This document shows positions 23,191 to 31,503 of a stretch of DNA of 31,527 nucleotides, piece after piece. Position 1 is the stretch's first letter. Every line of letters starts with the position of its first letter. Made by a program: the position numbers and the translations under genes. The DNA is from a virus. The notes below the pieces were generated by a model. That model was not told the origin of the DNA. It did no database searches and worked only from the letters and a program-made list of their open reading frames with translations. Location of the stretch: IMG/VR virus record IMGVR_UViG_3300021963_000442, positions 1 to 31,527 of that record; one strand, 5' to 3'.

Positions 23191-23637
23191 TTATTCAGAC
23201 TCCGGTAGAATCTGAACTACATCAACCCCTGCCTTTTTTAAGAGGTCGAGACCGGCAGAGTCTCTATATGATTCTGAATAAACTACTCTTTTAATTCCAG
23301 CCTGTAGAATTAATTTGCTACATTCTCTACAAGGAGACATTGTAACATAAAGGGTAGAACCCTCAGAAGATTGTGTAGATTTTGCAACTTTAGCTAATGC
23401 ATTTGATTCAGCATGCAAAACATACCATTTTGTTTCATAATCTAAAAAATTGCCGTCTCCATCAAATATTGGATTTTCACATTCATTTTCAAATCCAGAT
23501 GGAGTTCCATTATAACCGTCTGCAATAATAGTATTATTCTTTACTAAGAGAGCTCCAACCTTTTTTCTTCGAGCATTAGACAATTGGCCCCATTCAGAGG
23601 CCATTTTCATGTATACTATGTCATATCTAGTTATCAT
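23191..23637 (-). CDS. cd: dCMP deaminase
   Basis: A 148-residue zinc enzyme that converts dCMP to dUMP, feeding thymidylate synthesis. The zinc/catalytic motif HAE at 75-77 (WYVLHAESNALAKVA; Glu77 the proton shuttle) and SPCRECSKLI with Cys103 and Cys106 are intact. The N-terminal GYNGTPSGFENECEN is also typical of dCMP deaminases and their allosteric region. It is shorter than T4 Cd (193 residues). Its ATG overlaps the stop of the upstream thymidylate synthase-family gene (ATGA), so the two enzymes are translationally coupled, which fits sequential steps or a shared pool. Confidence is high on the family. Confidence 0.93.
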   Translation of the reverse strand: MITRYDIVYMKMASEWGQLSNARRKKVGALLVKNNTIIADGYNGTPSGFENECENPIFDGDGNFLDYETKWYVLHAESNALAKVAKSTQSSEGSTLYVTMSPCRECSKLILQAGIKRVVYSESYRDSAGLDLLKKAGVDVVQILPESE

Positions 23638-24512
23638 GCTTCAAATTGATTTACGATCCAAGTTAGTAGATCTTCTTTTTCTTGTAAGATTAAAATATCA
23701 TCCTGATCGTGCTCGACAAATTCAAAAATATCAATAAATTCATTTGTAGGATGGCCAGACATTGATACTAAGTTAGTTTTAACTGATGGAAGTCTACTTG
23801 GTACAAATTCTCCAAGTAGCATTTTACTAACTAGCTCATAGTGACGATCATATACATGATATGAATTTGCATGGTGAGTGTATGTTCCTAATTCTAGGTC
23901 TGGATAAAATTCTTTAAGATGGGCTAGGGCTTGCATTTGAAGAGAACAGAAAAATGCAACATCAGTTGGGGTACCCCAAATTGCATCATTGGATCTCATA
24001 TAGACACTAAAATTTAGTTTATTATGTCTAATATGAAAAATTCCATACATTGTACATACAAAATCTTTATTTCCACTATATTGATGTTCTGGTGTATTAA
24101 AGTGAAGAATTGCTTGACGACTGTCTTTGTCTTTAGCTAAAGAGGCAATTGCCCATTCATATTGAGTAATTCCACCTAAAGATTTTGGCTTAAAGATTAA
24201 ATTACCATATGCTGAGTTTACTGTACCATTTGGATTTTGAATCTGTTCCCAGAATTTTGCGTATTTTGAAATAAATGCAACATCATTACGACCTGCATAA
24301 TACCACAAAAATTCAGCTGCAATATATTTCGTCTGGGTAGATCTGGTCATATTAGTATACATACACTGACTTGGGTCAGTTATTTCAAGAGAAACATTTA
24401 ATAATTCTCTACTAGTCGTTCCTCGTGTTTCGCACAAGTCACCATTATCCATTAAATCAATTAATGACTTTTGATAAGCTTCCGCAAATGATGTTCCTTT
24501 GTAAGTATGCAT
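23634..24512 (-). CDS. Thymidylate synthase-family enzyme (possible dCMP hydroxymethylase specificity)
   Basis: A 292-residue member of the ThyA/dCMP-hydroxymethylase family, which transfers a one-carbon unit from methylene-tetrahydrofolate to C5 of a pyrimidine nucleotide. Visible motifs are KDSRQAILHFN (phosphate-binding Arg132), KDFVCTMYGIFHIRHNKL with nucleophile Cys153, MRSNDAIWGTPTDVAFF at 172-188, LQMQALAHL, and HANSYHVYDRHYELV with His219 and Tyr221. The position that is Asn in classical dUMP-specific ThyA (GxPFNIA) is Asp184 here, as in T4 gp42 (GFRNDYAW), where Asp favours cytosine. Homologues with this Asp are often annotated simply as thymidylate synthase. The coupling to dCMP deaminase argues for dTMP synthesis, so the product remains open: dTMP, hydroxymethyl-dCMP or methyl-dCMP. 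Confidence 0.85.
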   Translation of the reverse strand: MHTYKGTSFAEAYQKSLIDLMDNGDLCETRGTTSRELLNVSLEITDPSQCMYTNMTRSTQTKYIAAEFLWYYAGRNDVAFISKYAKFWEQIQNPNGTVNSAYGNLIFKPKSLGGITQYEWAIASLAKDKDSRQAILHFNTPEHQYSGNKDFVCTMYGIFHIRHNKLNFSVYMRSNDAIWGTPTDVAFFCSLQMQALAHLKEFYPDLELGTYTHHANSYHVYDRHYELVSKMLLGEFVPSRLPSVKTNLVSMSGHPTNEFIDIFEFVEHDQDDILILQEKEDLLTWIVNQFEA

Positions 24513-24521
24513 AGTTCTATA

Positions 24522-26186
24522 TTAATTTACTCTTATATCAGAAAAATGGTCTTTGTTTTCGACAAATAGCTTAATATCGAAAAACTCTTCTGGTAATGGA
24601 TCATGGGAGATCACAAATACTGTCATGTTATGCTTTTTAGCAAATGTTTTTAATAAATCAACTACTTTGTAAATACTTACAGAATCTAGAGAAGAAAAGA
24701 TCTCATCTAAGAAAAGTAGATTAATTTTATTGTTTTTCATCTTAATTAATTCTAATATGCATAAAAGAACAATTAGATTCATTTTCTTTTGTTCTCCAGC
24801 GGACAGGGATTCTGGAGAAATCTGCATACCCAAATGGGTAATAATTGGATTAAATTCAAGATCAAATTCAAAAGCAAATTTAAATTCAAGTAGTTTAGAC
24901 GTTCTTAAAATATTCTTATTAAGAAGTGGAATAATTTGATTCATTAAGATTCTTTTCATTCCATTGTCTGAAAGAATTACTTCAAGCTCTTGATTAACTG
25001 AAAGTTCCTTCTCTAATTCAGCAATTTCAGTTTTAGTCGTTTCAATATCTTCATTTAATTGATCAATAATCTTTTGAAGGTATTGCGTCTGTTTTTCAGA
25101 ATCTTGAGATTGGGTTAGGGAATCTAATTCACGTTTAGCTGAATCAATCGCTGAAGACAATTTAGCATGATCATTTCTAAATTTTTCTTGAGATGATTCA
25201 AGGTCCCTTGAGCTTGCTTCAATTTCAGAAATTCTAGTTGCAATTGGAGCAAGCTCTTCTAAAAATTTATTTTTATTATCTTCCAGTTGTTGCTTAATTC
25301 CAATATGAACGGTATCAGTAAGGTCGCTTAAACAATGAGGACACTTATTCTTTGCATATATTGCTAATTTCTTATCAATTTCTGCAATATTAAAAGTACA
25401 TGAAGATTTAGATTCTCTCGCAGCCTTTAAATCGTTTTTTGCAGAATCTAGGTGAGTTTTAAGTTCACCATACGAAGATTTAACTTCATCTTGCTTAACC
25501 TTTGCTCTACTTAAAATATCAGTAAGCTGGGTAATACGATTTTCTTTTTCTTGAGTTAAGTCTTCTTGTAAATTAGATAATTGTTGAACTGACTGCTCTA
25601 GCAAATGTTGATTTTTAGTAAGAGCAGTTTGGCTGGAAGTCTGTTTACCCTTTACTGTCTTTGCATCTTCCTTGACCAATTGATTCATATCATTAACTAA
25701 ATCTAAACCAAAAATTTTATCAATGATTTTTCTCTTATCGGCTGGGCTTAATTTAACAAAACTCTTAAAATCATTTACTGATAGAGAAATTGTATTTGAA
25801 AATACATTAAAAGGAATCTTTACAAGTTCTTCTTCAATAAACTCATCAACTCTTCTTTTATCTGGTAAGTTATAGTCATTTCCATTAATTAAGATCTTTG
25901 AAAAATTTGGTTCGATTCCTCGTTCAATTTCAACTTCATCTCCATTATTTGCAACAAATTTAACTGAAGTATATGCATTTTTATTAATTCTATTTGGAAT
26001 CTCTTTAATTTTTCTAATACCAGATTTTCCATATATTGATACAGTTAGGGCATCGGAAATACTAGATTTACCAGAACCGTTTGTTCCTTGAACAAGAATT
26101 AAATTTGGCTCATCTGAAAATTTAAAGGTTTGTACCTTATTTCCATATGAACATATATTTTTAAATGCAAATTCTTTTATCTTCAT
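24522..26186 (-). CDS. 46: Recombination endonuclease large subunit (gp46/SbcC/Rad50-like ATPase)
   Basis: A 554-residue SMC-type ATPase. GTNGSGKSS at 34-42 is the Walker A. After a coiled coil (about 170-275), CPHC at 282-285 is the zinc hook that dimerises the arms. A second coiled coil runs to about 400. LSAGEQKKMN at 461-470 is the ABC signature and LLFLDEIFSSLD at 490-501 the Walker B and D-loop. With gp47 it resects DNA ends for recombination-dependent replication. The gene abuts the SET-like gene by two bases, and gp47 lies one gene further upstream, as the partner pair. T4 gp46 is of similar length (560). Confidence 0.93.
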   Translation of the reverse strand: MKIKEFAFKNICSYGNKVQTFKFSDEPNLILVQGTNGSGKSSISDALTVSIYGKSGIRKIKEIPNRINKNAYTSVKFVANNGDEVEIERGIEPNFSKILINGNDYNLPDKRRVDEFIEEELVKIPFNVFSNTISLSVNDFKSFVKLSPADKRKIIDKIFGLDLVNDMNQLVKEDAKTVKGKQTSSQTALTKNQHLLEQSVQQLSNLQEDLTQEKENRITQLTDILSRAKVKQDEVKSSYGELKTHLDSAKNDLKAARESKSSCTFNIAEIDKKLAIYAKNKCPHCLSDLTDTVHIGIKQQLEDNKNKFLEELAPIATRISEIEASSRDLESSQEKFRNDHAKLSSAIDSAKRELDSLTQSQDSEKQTQYLQKIIDQLNEDIETTKTEIAELEKELSVNQELEVILSDNGMKRILMNQIIPLLNKNILRTSKLLEFKFAFEFDLEFNPIITHLGMQISPESLSAGEQKKMNLIVLLCILELIKMKNNKINLLFLDEIFSSLDSVSIYKVVDLLKTFAKKHNMTVFVISHDPLPEEFFDIKLFVENKDHFSDIRVN

Positions 26187-26188
26187 AG

Positions 26189-26689
26189 TTATTTCTTAAT
26201 AGGTAGGGTTATAGTTTTGCCTGGTAAGATCTCTGTCATTGCAACAACATTCCAAACATTATCTTCAGTATTCCATAAAATTCTAGCATTCGGTAATTCT
26301 GCCATATGATAATATGGAATATTTCCAATCAACATATCTAACCATTTATATGAATTAAAGAAATTTATTAATTCTGGATGTTCCTTTAATTTTTCAATTT
26401 CTTCGTTAGATGGTTCACCAGTTAACATAAGTTCAGAAAGTAATTTCTGATGAATCTCTTCAGTTTTTTGATTTAACTCTCTTAGTTTAATTTCATTTGG
26501 TTGAACGCAATTGGCAAAGGATGGTAGTCTTTCATAAATCTCAAAACCATCACTAATTGAAATATGTTGAGCGCATAGCACTTCAATAACTTCGCCTACT
26601 ATAATACGATCAGTTGAGACCACAGTTGGAATTCCACCCTTGTGATCAAATACTACATTGGCTTTGCTAGATAATCCAAGTTTAAGCAT
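26189..26689 (-). CDS. Possible SET-domain-like protein between gp46 and gp47
   Basis: A 166-residue protein. I chose the ATG at 26689; an upstream in-frame ATG at 26725 would overlap the gp47 gene by 44 bases instead of 8. The N-terminus (LSSKANVVFDHKGGIPTVVS; IIVGEVIEVLCAQHI) resembles SET-type segments where an arriving strand is followed by IxxGEVIE. The C-terminus (GNIPYYHMAELPNARILWNT; WNVVAMTEILPGKTITLPI) resembles the NHxxxPNA...A..dI..GeeIt region. The Tyr/His residues differ from the consensus NHS, so catalysis (lysine methylation) is doubtful. The overlap with gp47 and the 2-base gap to gp46 suggest co-translation with this complex. Confidence 0.4.
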   Translation of the reverse strand: MLKLGLSSKANVVFDHKGGIPTVVSTDRIIVGEVIEVLCAQHISISDGFEIYERLPSFANCVQPNEIKLRELNQKTEEIHQKLLSELMLTGEPSNEEIEKLKEHPELINFFNSYKWLDMLIGNIPYYHMAELPNARILWNTEDNVWNVVAMTEILPGKTITLPIKK

Positions 26690-27803
26690 AGTCTTTTTCT
26701 TGTTTTGCCCTCTCTTGTATTTCAAAGAATTTAGTTACTAGATCCTTTTTCATACTTTGAGAATATTGTTTTGAATTTAAATATGTTTTAAATATTTCAA
26801 ATGCATCAAATTTATCTGAACTTGATAGGTCTAATGAAATATCAACAGTTGACGTTTCTGATGAATCGTTAGTATAGGTAAAGAATTCTATTTTTCTATA
26901 CTTAACTTGTTCTAATACCATTAAAAACTGGCTAATTGGAATCTTATTAGATAAATTGATCTCTATCATAACATCAACAAAATTATTAGTCAATAGTCCT
27001 GATAGTTGGTCAATATTCATATCTAACAATTCGCAAATATCATATTTAACATAATTTGGTGATGCCTGGTTCTCTACAAAGATCTCTTTAAAGTTATCTT
27101 TAGCATCTATTATGTAATATCCTTTAGTGTTCCCTCGATCACCCCTGTCCATCTGGTAAGGAGTTCCAGTATACAATATATTATCTTGTTCTTGTCTATG
27201 ATGGATGTGACCAGAGTAAACCCTATCATACTGGGATAGCGCTGTAATCTCTAATCCATGTTCAACCTTAGTCCATCTATTAAACTTAAGTCCTTTAATA
27301 TCAGCATGGCAAACAATACGTTTACACATACCTGCATAATCAGCAACATAATTACCCAAAGTTTTAGTATCTTCAACCCAAGGCAACATTAGCCAATTTT
27401 CAGTATCATTTATTGTTAAGATTTCAGGACTCTCAAAAACATGGATATTTTCAGCAAGGTGTTTTAGATGCCTAACTGAATTAACTTGGTTAGAATCTTT
27501 ATAATAGACATCATGATTTCCCAATATAATAAAAATACCTCTCTTAAATATTTTAGAAAGATTTTCAAAAATTTCCATTGAATCATTTTGGATGCGAACA
27601 TTAATTGATTCTCTAGAATGAAAAATATCACCCTCTAAAATAAGAATATCTGTTTCTGGATTAAAACCATTTTCAAGTGCAGTTTTAGGTAAAACCTCTA
27701 ACAAAAAATCCTTTTGAATATCTGCCCACTCTACTGAATTATTTCGAATTCCTAGGTGTAAATCTCCTACTAAAAATATTTTGTTTATATTGTTTAACTT
27801 CAT
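26682..27803 (-). CDS. 47: Recombination endonuclease small subunit (gp47/SbcD/Mre11-like)
   Basis: A 373-residue metallophosphoesterase with all metal-binding motifs: GDLHLG (Asp14, His16), EGDIFHSR (Asp59), ILGNHDVYY (Asn96, His97, Asp98), VCHADI (His166) and SGHIHHRQ (His199, His201). These coordinate two Mn ions for the nuclease. T4 gp47 is 339 residues. The extra C-terminal segment probably binds the gp46 coiled coil. The start codon overlaps the preceding stop by one base (TTA/CAT on the plus strand). Strong call. Confidence 0.93.
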   Translation of the reverse strand: MKLNNINKIFLVGDLHLGIRNNSVEWADIQKDFLLEVLPKTALENGFNPETDILILEGDIFHSRESINVRIQNDSMEIFENLSKIFKRGIFIILGNHDVYYKDSNQVNSVRHLKHLAENIHVFESPEILTINDTENWLMLPWVEDTKTLGNYVADYAGMCKRIVCHADIKGLKFNRWTKVEHGLEITALSQYDRVYSGHIHHRQEQDNILYTGTPYQMDRGDRGNTKGYYIIDAKDNFKEIFVENQASPNYVKYDICELLDMNIDQLSGLLTNNFVDVMIEINLSNKIPISQFLMVLEQVKYRKIEFFTYTNDSSETSTVDISLDLSSSDKFDAFEIFKTYLNSKQYSQSMKKDLVTKFFEIQERAKQEKDYA

Positions 27804-28474
27804 TAAAATAGTTTTTTAAATCGAACTTTACCGTCTAGTATTCCAAATTTGTTATTAAGTTCTAATAAAAGTACTTCTTTATGTTCATATTCCATTGATT
27901 CAAATAGACGTTTAAAATCCATTTGAGAAATCATTGAAACAAAATCTAATACATCAATTGGTCCAATAAAGGTTGTTTTATTATTTTCTCTAACTAATTC
28001 GCATAATCTAGAAAAGGCTAAATTAATTTCGGGTTTTGTAAACTTTCTGCCTTCACCTGAAATTTCCATTAACTTGATCATAACTTCATCAGAAGTTGCA
28101 ATGTTATTTAGGTCTCTTTCAATAATAATTTTATCCGTATATCGATCAAATGAATCTGCATCTAGTAAGTGACTATCAGTATGACCAGGATCTAATCTGA
28201 TTCCAGTATTATGATACATTTCATCAGTAACGCCTTCACCACTATTCCAAGAGTTATTAAAGATTTTATCTTCTCTTTTTAGTTTTAAGTGTTGTTGGTA
28301 TCGAGCCTCATCTTCATCATCAATTGACTCTTGATCAATGTGACCAAGCTCATCAGAATCTTCATCATCTCCTTCAACTTGATCTAATCCATCAAAATCA
28401 TCTCCATCTAAAGCTGACCACTCATCGCCTTCATTGATGAATAAATCCTCTTCTTTAGTTTTTTTCTTCCACAT
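27803..28474 (-). CDS. Acidic N-terminus hypothetical protein, 223 aa
   Basis: A 223-residue protein, unrecognised. Residues 1-60 are mostly Asp/Glu, after MWKKKTKEEDLF. Residues 125-223 are a helical domain with TKPEINLAFSRLCELVRENN, then TTFIGPIDVLDFVSMISQMD and FKRLFESMEYEHKEVLLLEL. This has the look of a small conserved phage domain of the replication region, but I cannot name it. A late-transcription coactivator (gp33-like) or a helicase accessory factor has been considered, and I see no diagnostic residue for either. It is flanked by helicase and gp47, 15 bases from the first and overlapping the second by one. Confidence 0.5.
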   Translation of the reverse strand: MWKKKTKEEDLFINEGDEWSALDGDDFDGLDQVEGDDEDSDELGHIDQESIDDEDEARYQQHLKLKREDKIFNNSWNSGEGVTDEMYHNTGIRLDPGHTDSHLLDADSFDRYTDKIIIERDLNNIATSDEVMIKLMEISGEGRKFTKPEINLAFSRLCELVRENNKTTFIGPIDVLDFVSMISQMDFKRLFESMEYEHKEVLLLELNNKFGILDGKVRFKKLF

Positions 28475-28489
28475 AATATTGTAGTTTTT

Positions 28490-29977
28490 TTATAAATCTC
28501 CTAAAATATCTTCGTGTTCACCAAACGTTTTAATACTAGGGGCAACTGTCAATTGTGGTTTAACTTGGACATTTGCATATTGTTGACGCAAATCATCTTC
28601 AATTGAAGAAATATCATCGTCATCAGAGTAGTATTCGCTAGCTGGATCAGTTTCTTCTACAAGTCTAGAGAAATCATAGAACATTCGATACATTTTAAAG
28701 CTTTCTGTGTAGCCTTCATCACGGTTAGCAATAACCTTGATTTTAATTCGTTTTTCCATTGGACCTCTCATCAATCCATAGAGAGAATCAACTGTATGAA
28801 CAAGACCAAATGATTCAGCAATATCTGACATTCCAATATCTTGATCATCAACTGCATCACGTTTAATTTGGGTTGCAGTAATAATAGTCCATTCATTTCT
28901 TTGTGCAACTGCACGTAATTCTTCAGAAATTACTTTGATTTTTTCATAAGTATTTCCTTGCTCACGCATAGGTCTCATCAAGTTAATATAGTCAACCACT
29001 ACAACTTGTAATCGTTTGCCTGTACTCTCTTGAACTTTTAAGAAATAGTTTTCAATATCAACTGCGGTTGCACTACCTGTTGCAAACTCCTTAACCCATA
29101 ATTCTCCTGGTTGAGATCCACTTTGCTTAAACTGTTCGATTTTTGCTTCAATTAATTGAGTTCGATCAGTTGAGGTAATTTCATTGTATTGATTATATGG
29201 AATATTCAAGATATTTGATCCTAAACGTTTCATATATTTAGTATCAGCTAATTCAAGAGTTGCAACACCAGTTTGGCAGCCTGACATAAATGCTCGAGCT
29301 GCAATATTTGAAAGAACCATTGACTTACCTACTTTAGGACGACCTTGGAAAACAACTAAGGTTTTAGGATTCCAACCTCCACCTAATGTTTTATCAAAGA
29401 ATGGAAATCCAGTCGGAGTACCTGTTTTAGAAACCTGAACGTGATCAACTGCATTAAAGAAGTTTAGGCCAGATTCAGCATTACTAAAAGATACATTTAG
29501 ATTTGTATTTAATTTAGTTCTTACCTGATCTGTAATAATATTAACGTTCTCTGGACTAATTTCAGTAGTCTTTAAGAAAGATAAAATATCAATAATCGAA
29601 GAGTTAAGATTCTTAATTAGGATAAATGACTTTGTGTATTTAGTTAAGAATTCATAATTGTATTCTCCTAGATTTACACCAAGTAGAGTATTAAAACTAT
29701 CATCTGAAATTTCATAACCGGTTAGATTAAGCATTTCTCGAATTTCAGTTTTAGATGGAACTTTATGGTATTCCTTATAATAGTTTTTTACAACTTTAAA
29801 GATATTGCCAAGGTCATCATTGTTAAAATACTGAGTTTTCATTTTAGGAATTACTTCCCTTATATCAAGCGCCTCCACATTCTTTGGACGAATTAATGTC
29901 TCATTATTATCATCCATTAGAATAAAGTTAAGAATAACTTTCTCTAGTAACTCAATGTTTTCTTTAAAGTCTATCAT
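28490..29977 (-). CDS. 41: Replicative DNA helicase (gp41/DnaB-like)
   Basis: A 495-residue RecA-fold hexameric helicase (T4 gp41 is 475). TGFPFFDKTLGGGWNPKTLV precedes the Walker A GRPKVGKS at 212-219. ATLELADTKYMKRLGSNILN follows and LQVVVVDYINLM with Asp329 is the Walker B. Next come VISEELRAVAQRNEWTIITA and TQIKRDAVDDQDIGMSDIAE, the DnaB-type motif 3/4 region. The N-terminal 170 residues should be the DnaB-like dimer domain. It unwinds DNA ahead of the phage polymerase and works with the primase. The C-terminal about 60 residues are acidic (SDDDDISSIEDDLRQ), a likely docking tail. No primase or helicase loader is recognised in the window. Confidence 0.92.
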   Translation of the reverse strand: MIDFKENIELLEKVILNFILMDDNNETLIRPKNVEALDIREVIPKMKTQYFNNDDLGNIFKVVKNYYKEYHKVPSKTEIREMLNLTGYEISDDSFNTLLGVNLGEYNYEFLTKYTKSFILIKNLNSSIIDILSFLKTTEISPENVNIITDQVRTKLNTNLNVSFSNAESGLNFFNAVDHVQVSKTGTPTGFPFFDKTLGGGWNPKTLVVFQGRPKVGKSMVLSNIAARAFMSGCQTGVATLELADTKYMKRLGSNILNIPYNQYNEITSTDRTQLIEAKIEQFKQSGSQPGELWVKEFATGSATAVDIENYFLKVQESTGKRLQVVVVDYINLMRPMREQGNTYEKIKVISEELRAVAQRNEWTIITATQIKRDAVDDQDIGMSDIAESFGLVHTVDSLYGLMRGPMEKRIKIKVIANRDEGYTESFKMYRMFYDFSRLVEETDPASEYYSDDDDISSIEDDLRQQYANVQVKPQLTVAPSIKTFGEHEDILGDL

Positions 29978-29981
29978 ATTT

Positions 29982-30326
29982 TTAGTTATACAGTTCGTTA
30001 AATACTGCTTGGTTAATATACAAAAATTCGCCCTTTTTTATCAAGGTTTCTGCATCCATTAATTTTTTAATTACAAGTCGGAGTTTATCCTTAAATCCAG
30101 GAGTTACCTCATTTTCATTAAATACATACTTAAGGGTTTTTGCTGAAAACTTTAACTCAGAAGGATTAAATTCTTTATTTTTTATTTCACAAACCTTAAT
30201 AATATATTGAATAATATCAACTACAAAATCTGTTTCAGTAGGATAACTTGGTAGCACCCTATGTAAACCTAATTCATATTTAATTGGTAACTCTGGCTTA
30301 AGTTTATAATTAATCTTCTGATCCAT
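29982..30326 (-). CDS. Small hypothetical protein between uvsX and helicase
   Basis: A 114-residue protein. I chose the ATG at 30326 over a TTG one codon upstream. It overlaps the end of uvsX by 17 bases and ends 4 bases before the helicase start. The sequence has a winged-helix-like distribution: TDFVVDIIQYIIKVCEIKNK, then LKFSAKTLKYVFNENEV, and DKLRLVIKKLMDAETLIKKG plus EFLYINQAVF, where the last part resembles a wing. In T4-like genomes small proteins near uvsX and 41 include helicase-loading and regulatory factors, but similarity to gp59 is not visible. Function unknown. Confidence 0.45.
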   Translation of the reverse strand: MDQKINYKLKPELPIKYELGLHRVLPSYPTETDFVVDIIQYIIKVCEIKNKEFNPSELKFSAKTLKYVFNENEVTPGFKDKLRLVIKKLMDAETLIKKGEFLYINQAVFNELYN

Positions 30327-31503
30327 CAAATTCAGTCATTTCGTTTAATTCATCTGTTTCCATATCATCAATACCATCCTGAGTTTCAGGGAACTTAAAG
30401 GTCGGTTTGATAATTTTTTCATCCAATTCTTTTAGGACCTCATCAGTAAATAGTCTTGATGAGAAGAATTCCTTAACTGGAACAGCATCACCGTTATGAC
30501 GAACGATATAAGATTTTCCAAGCTTTTTAGGATAGAAATAAACCTGCTCTCCATTTAATTGAAATGGTGATAGTATTTCTTGCTCGTCAGCTTTCATTTT
30601 TTCAAATTCCTTTTGGGTTACAATAACACCACGGCCAACTCCGCAAGTTTCCCAACTTACATATTGTTCCAATCCAACAAATGGATTCATACCTTTATGG
30701 AATGAAATATGGAATTCAATATCAAGAGGACGTGCTAAACGATTCTTTTTGGTTTTACTACGAACAATAATACCAGTCGTTGTTTTGTTTTCATCGCGAA
30801 GAGTTCCTTTGCTTAGCATTAAGATAATTGAAGCAGAGAATTCTGGACCACCTCCACCTGACATTCCCTTTGGAGTGTATTGATCCATTGATGCATAAGT
30901 GTGGTTTGTAAAAATAAATGGAACTTTATGGTTTGAAAGATCTAGAGTTAGAGATTTAAATAGGGATCTCATCTCTTTTGCACGAAGACCCATGTCCGCT
31001 GCATTTTTACCCTTGTCCATGTCAGTTTTACTTTTATCAGTATCTAACATTCCAACAGAGTCAACAAATAGTGCAATTTTAAGACCTGGATTTTCTTTGA
31101 TTGTATCAATTAAGTCATTAACGAAGAATTTTACTTCACTAATAAGACCCATACGTAGATACTTAAGTTTAGTTAAGTCTACACCAAATTTTACATAATC
31201 TGAAGAGTCAATTGCACCCTCAGTATCAATGTAAAATACCATGTAATCTTTTTTCTGTAGCTCACGAACAGCATTTAAACATAGGAATGTTTTACCTGCT
31301 CCTGAATCTCCAGCGATTCCAATACTTCTTGTGTTTGGATATCCACCAAATAGAGAGCCCGACATTTGGGCATTTAGTAGAAAATTTCCGGTTGGAATAT
31401 ACTCCTCGATATCGGAGAAGCCACGAATTTCAATTTTAGATTTTACTTTCTTTTCAAGTAAATCATTAAACTTTGCGAATGCATCTAATGTAGATTTTGC
31501 CAT
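30310..31503 (-). CDS. uvsX: UvsX recombinase (RecA/Rad51 family)
   Basis: A 397-residue strand-exchange protein (T4 UvsX is 391). The Walker A GDSGAGKT lies at 65-72; VFYIDTEGAIDS at 89-100 carries the catalytic Glu95; LKIALFVDSVGML at 141-153 contains Walker B Asp148. FIFTNHTYASMDQYTPKGMS followed by GGGGPEFSAS is the L2 region typical of UvsX. The C-terminal 20 residues are acidic, as in RecA-type proteins where the tail controls DNA binding. It is the most upstream minus-strand gene in the window. The leader (31504-31527) is AT-rich with an AAAGG stretch, and its promoter must lie beyond the edge. Confidence 0.93.
   Translation of the reverse strand: MAKSTLDAFAKFNDLLEKKVKSKIEIRGFSDIEEYIPTGNFLLNAQMSGSLFGGYPNTRSIGIAGDSGAGKTFLCLNAVRELQKKDYMVFYIDTEGAIDSSDYVKFGVDLTKLKYLRMGLISEVKFFVNDLIDTIKENPGLKIALFVDSVGMLDTDKSKTDMDKGKNAADMGLRAKEMRSLFKSLTLDLSNHKVPFIFTNHTYASMDQYTPKGMSGGGGPEFSASIILMLSKGTLRDENKTTTGIIVRSKTKKNRLARPLDIEFHISFHKGMNPFVGLEQYVSWETCGVGRGVIVTQKEFEKMKADEQEILSPFQLNGEQVYFYPKKLGKSYIVRHNGDAVPVKEFFSSRLFTDEVLKELDEKIIKPTFKFPETQDGIDDMETDELNEMTEFDGSED

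Noticed and set aside
24730-24939. Plus-strand 69-codon frame inside the gp46 gene
   Set aside because: A shadow of the well-supported gp46 coding sequence on the other strand.
27803-28474. Late sigma factor gp55 or coactivator gp33
   Set aside because: No sigma region 2 or gp33 residues could be aligned; the acidic arm plus helical domain is not specific.
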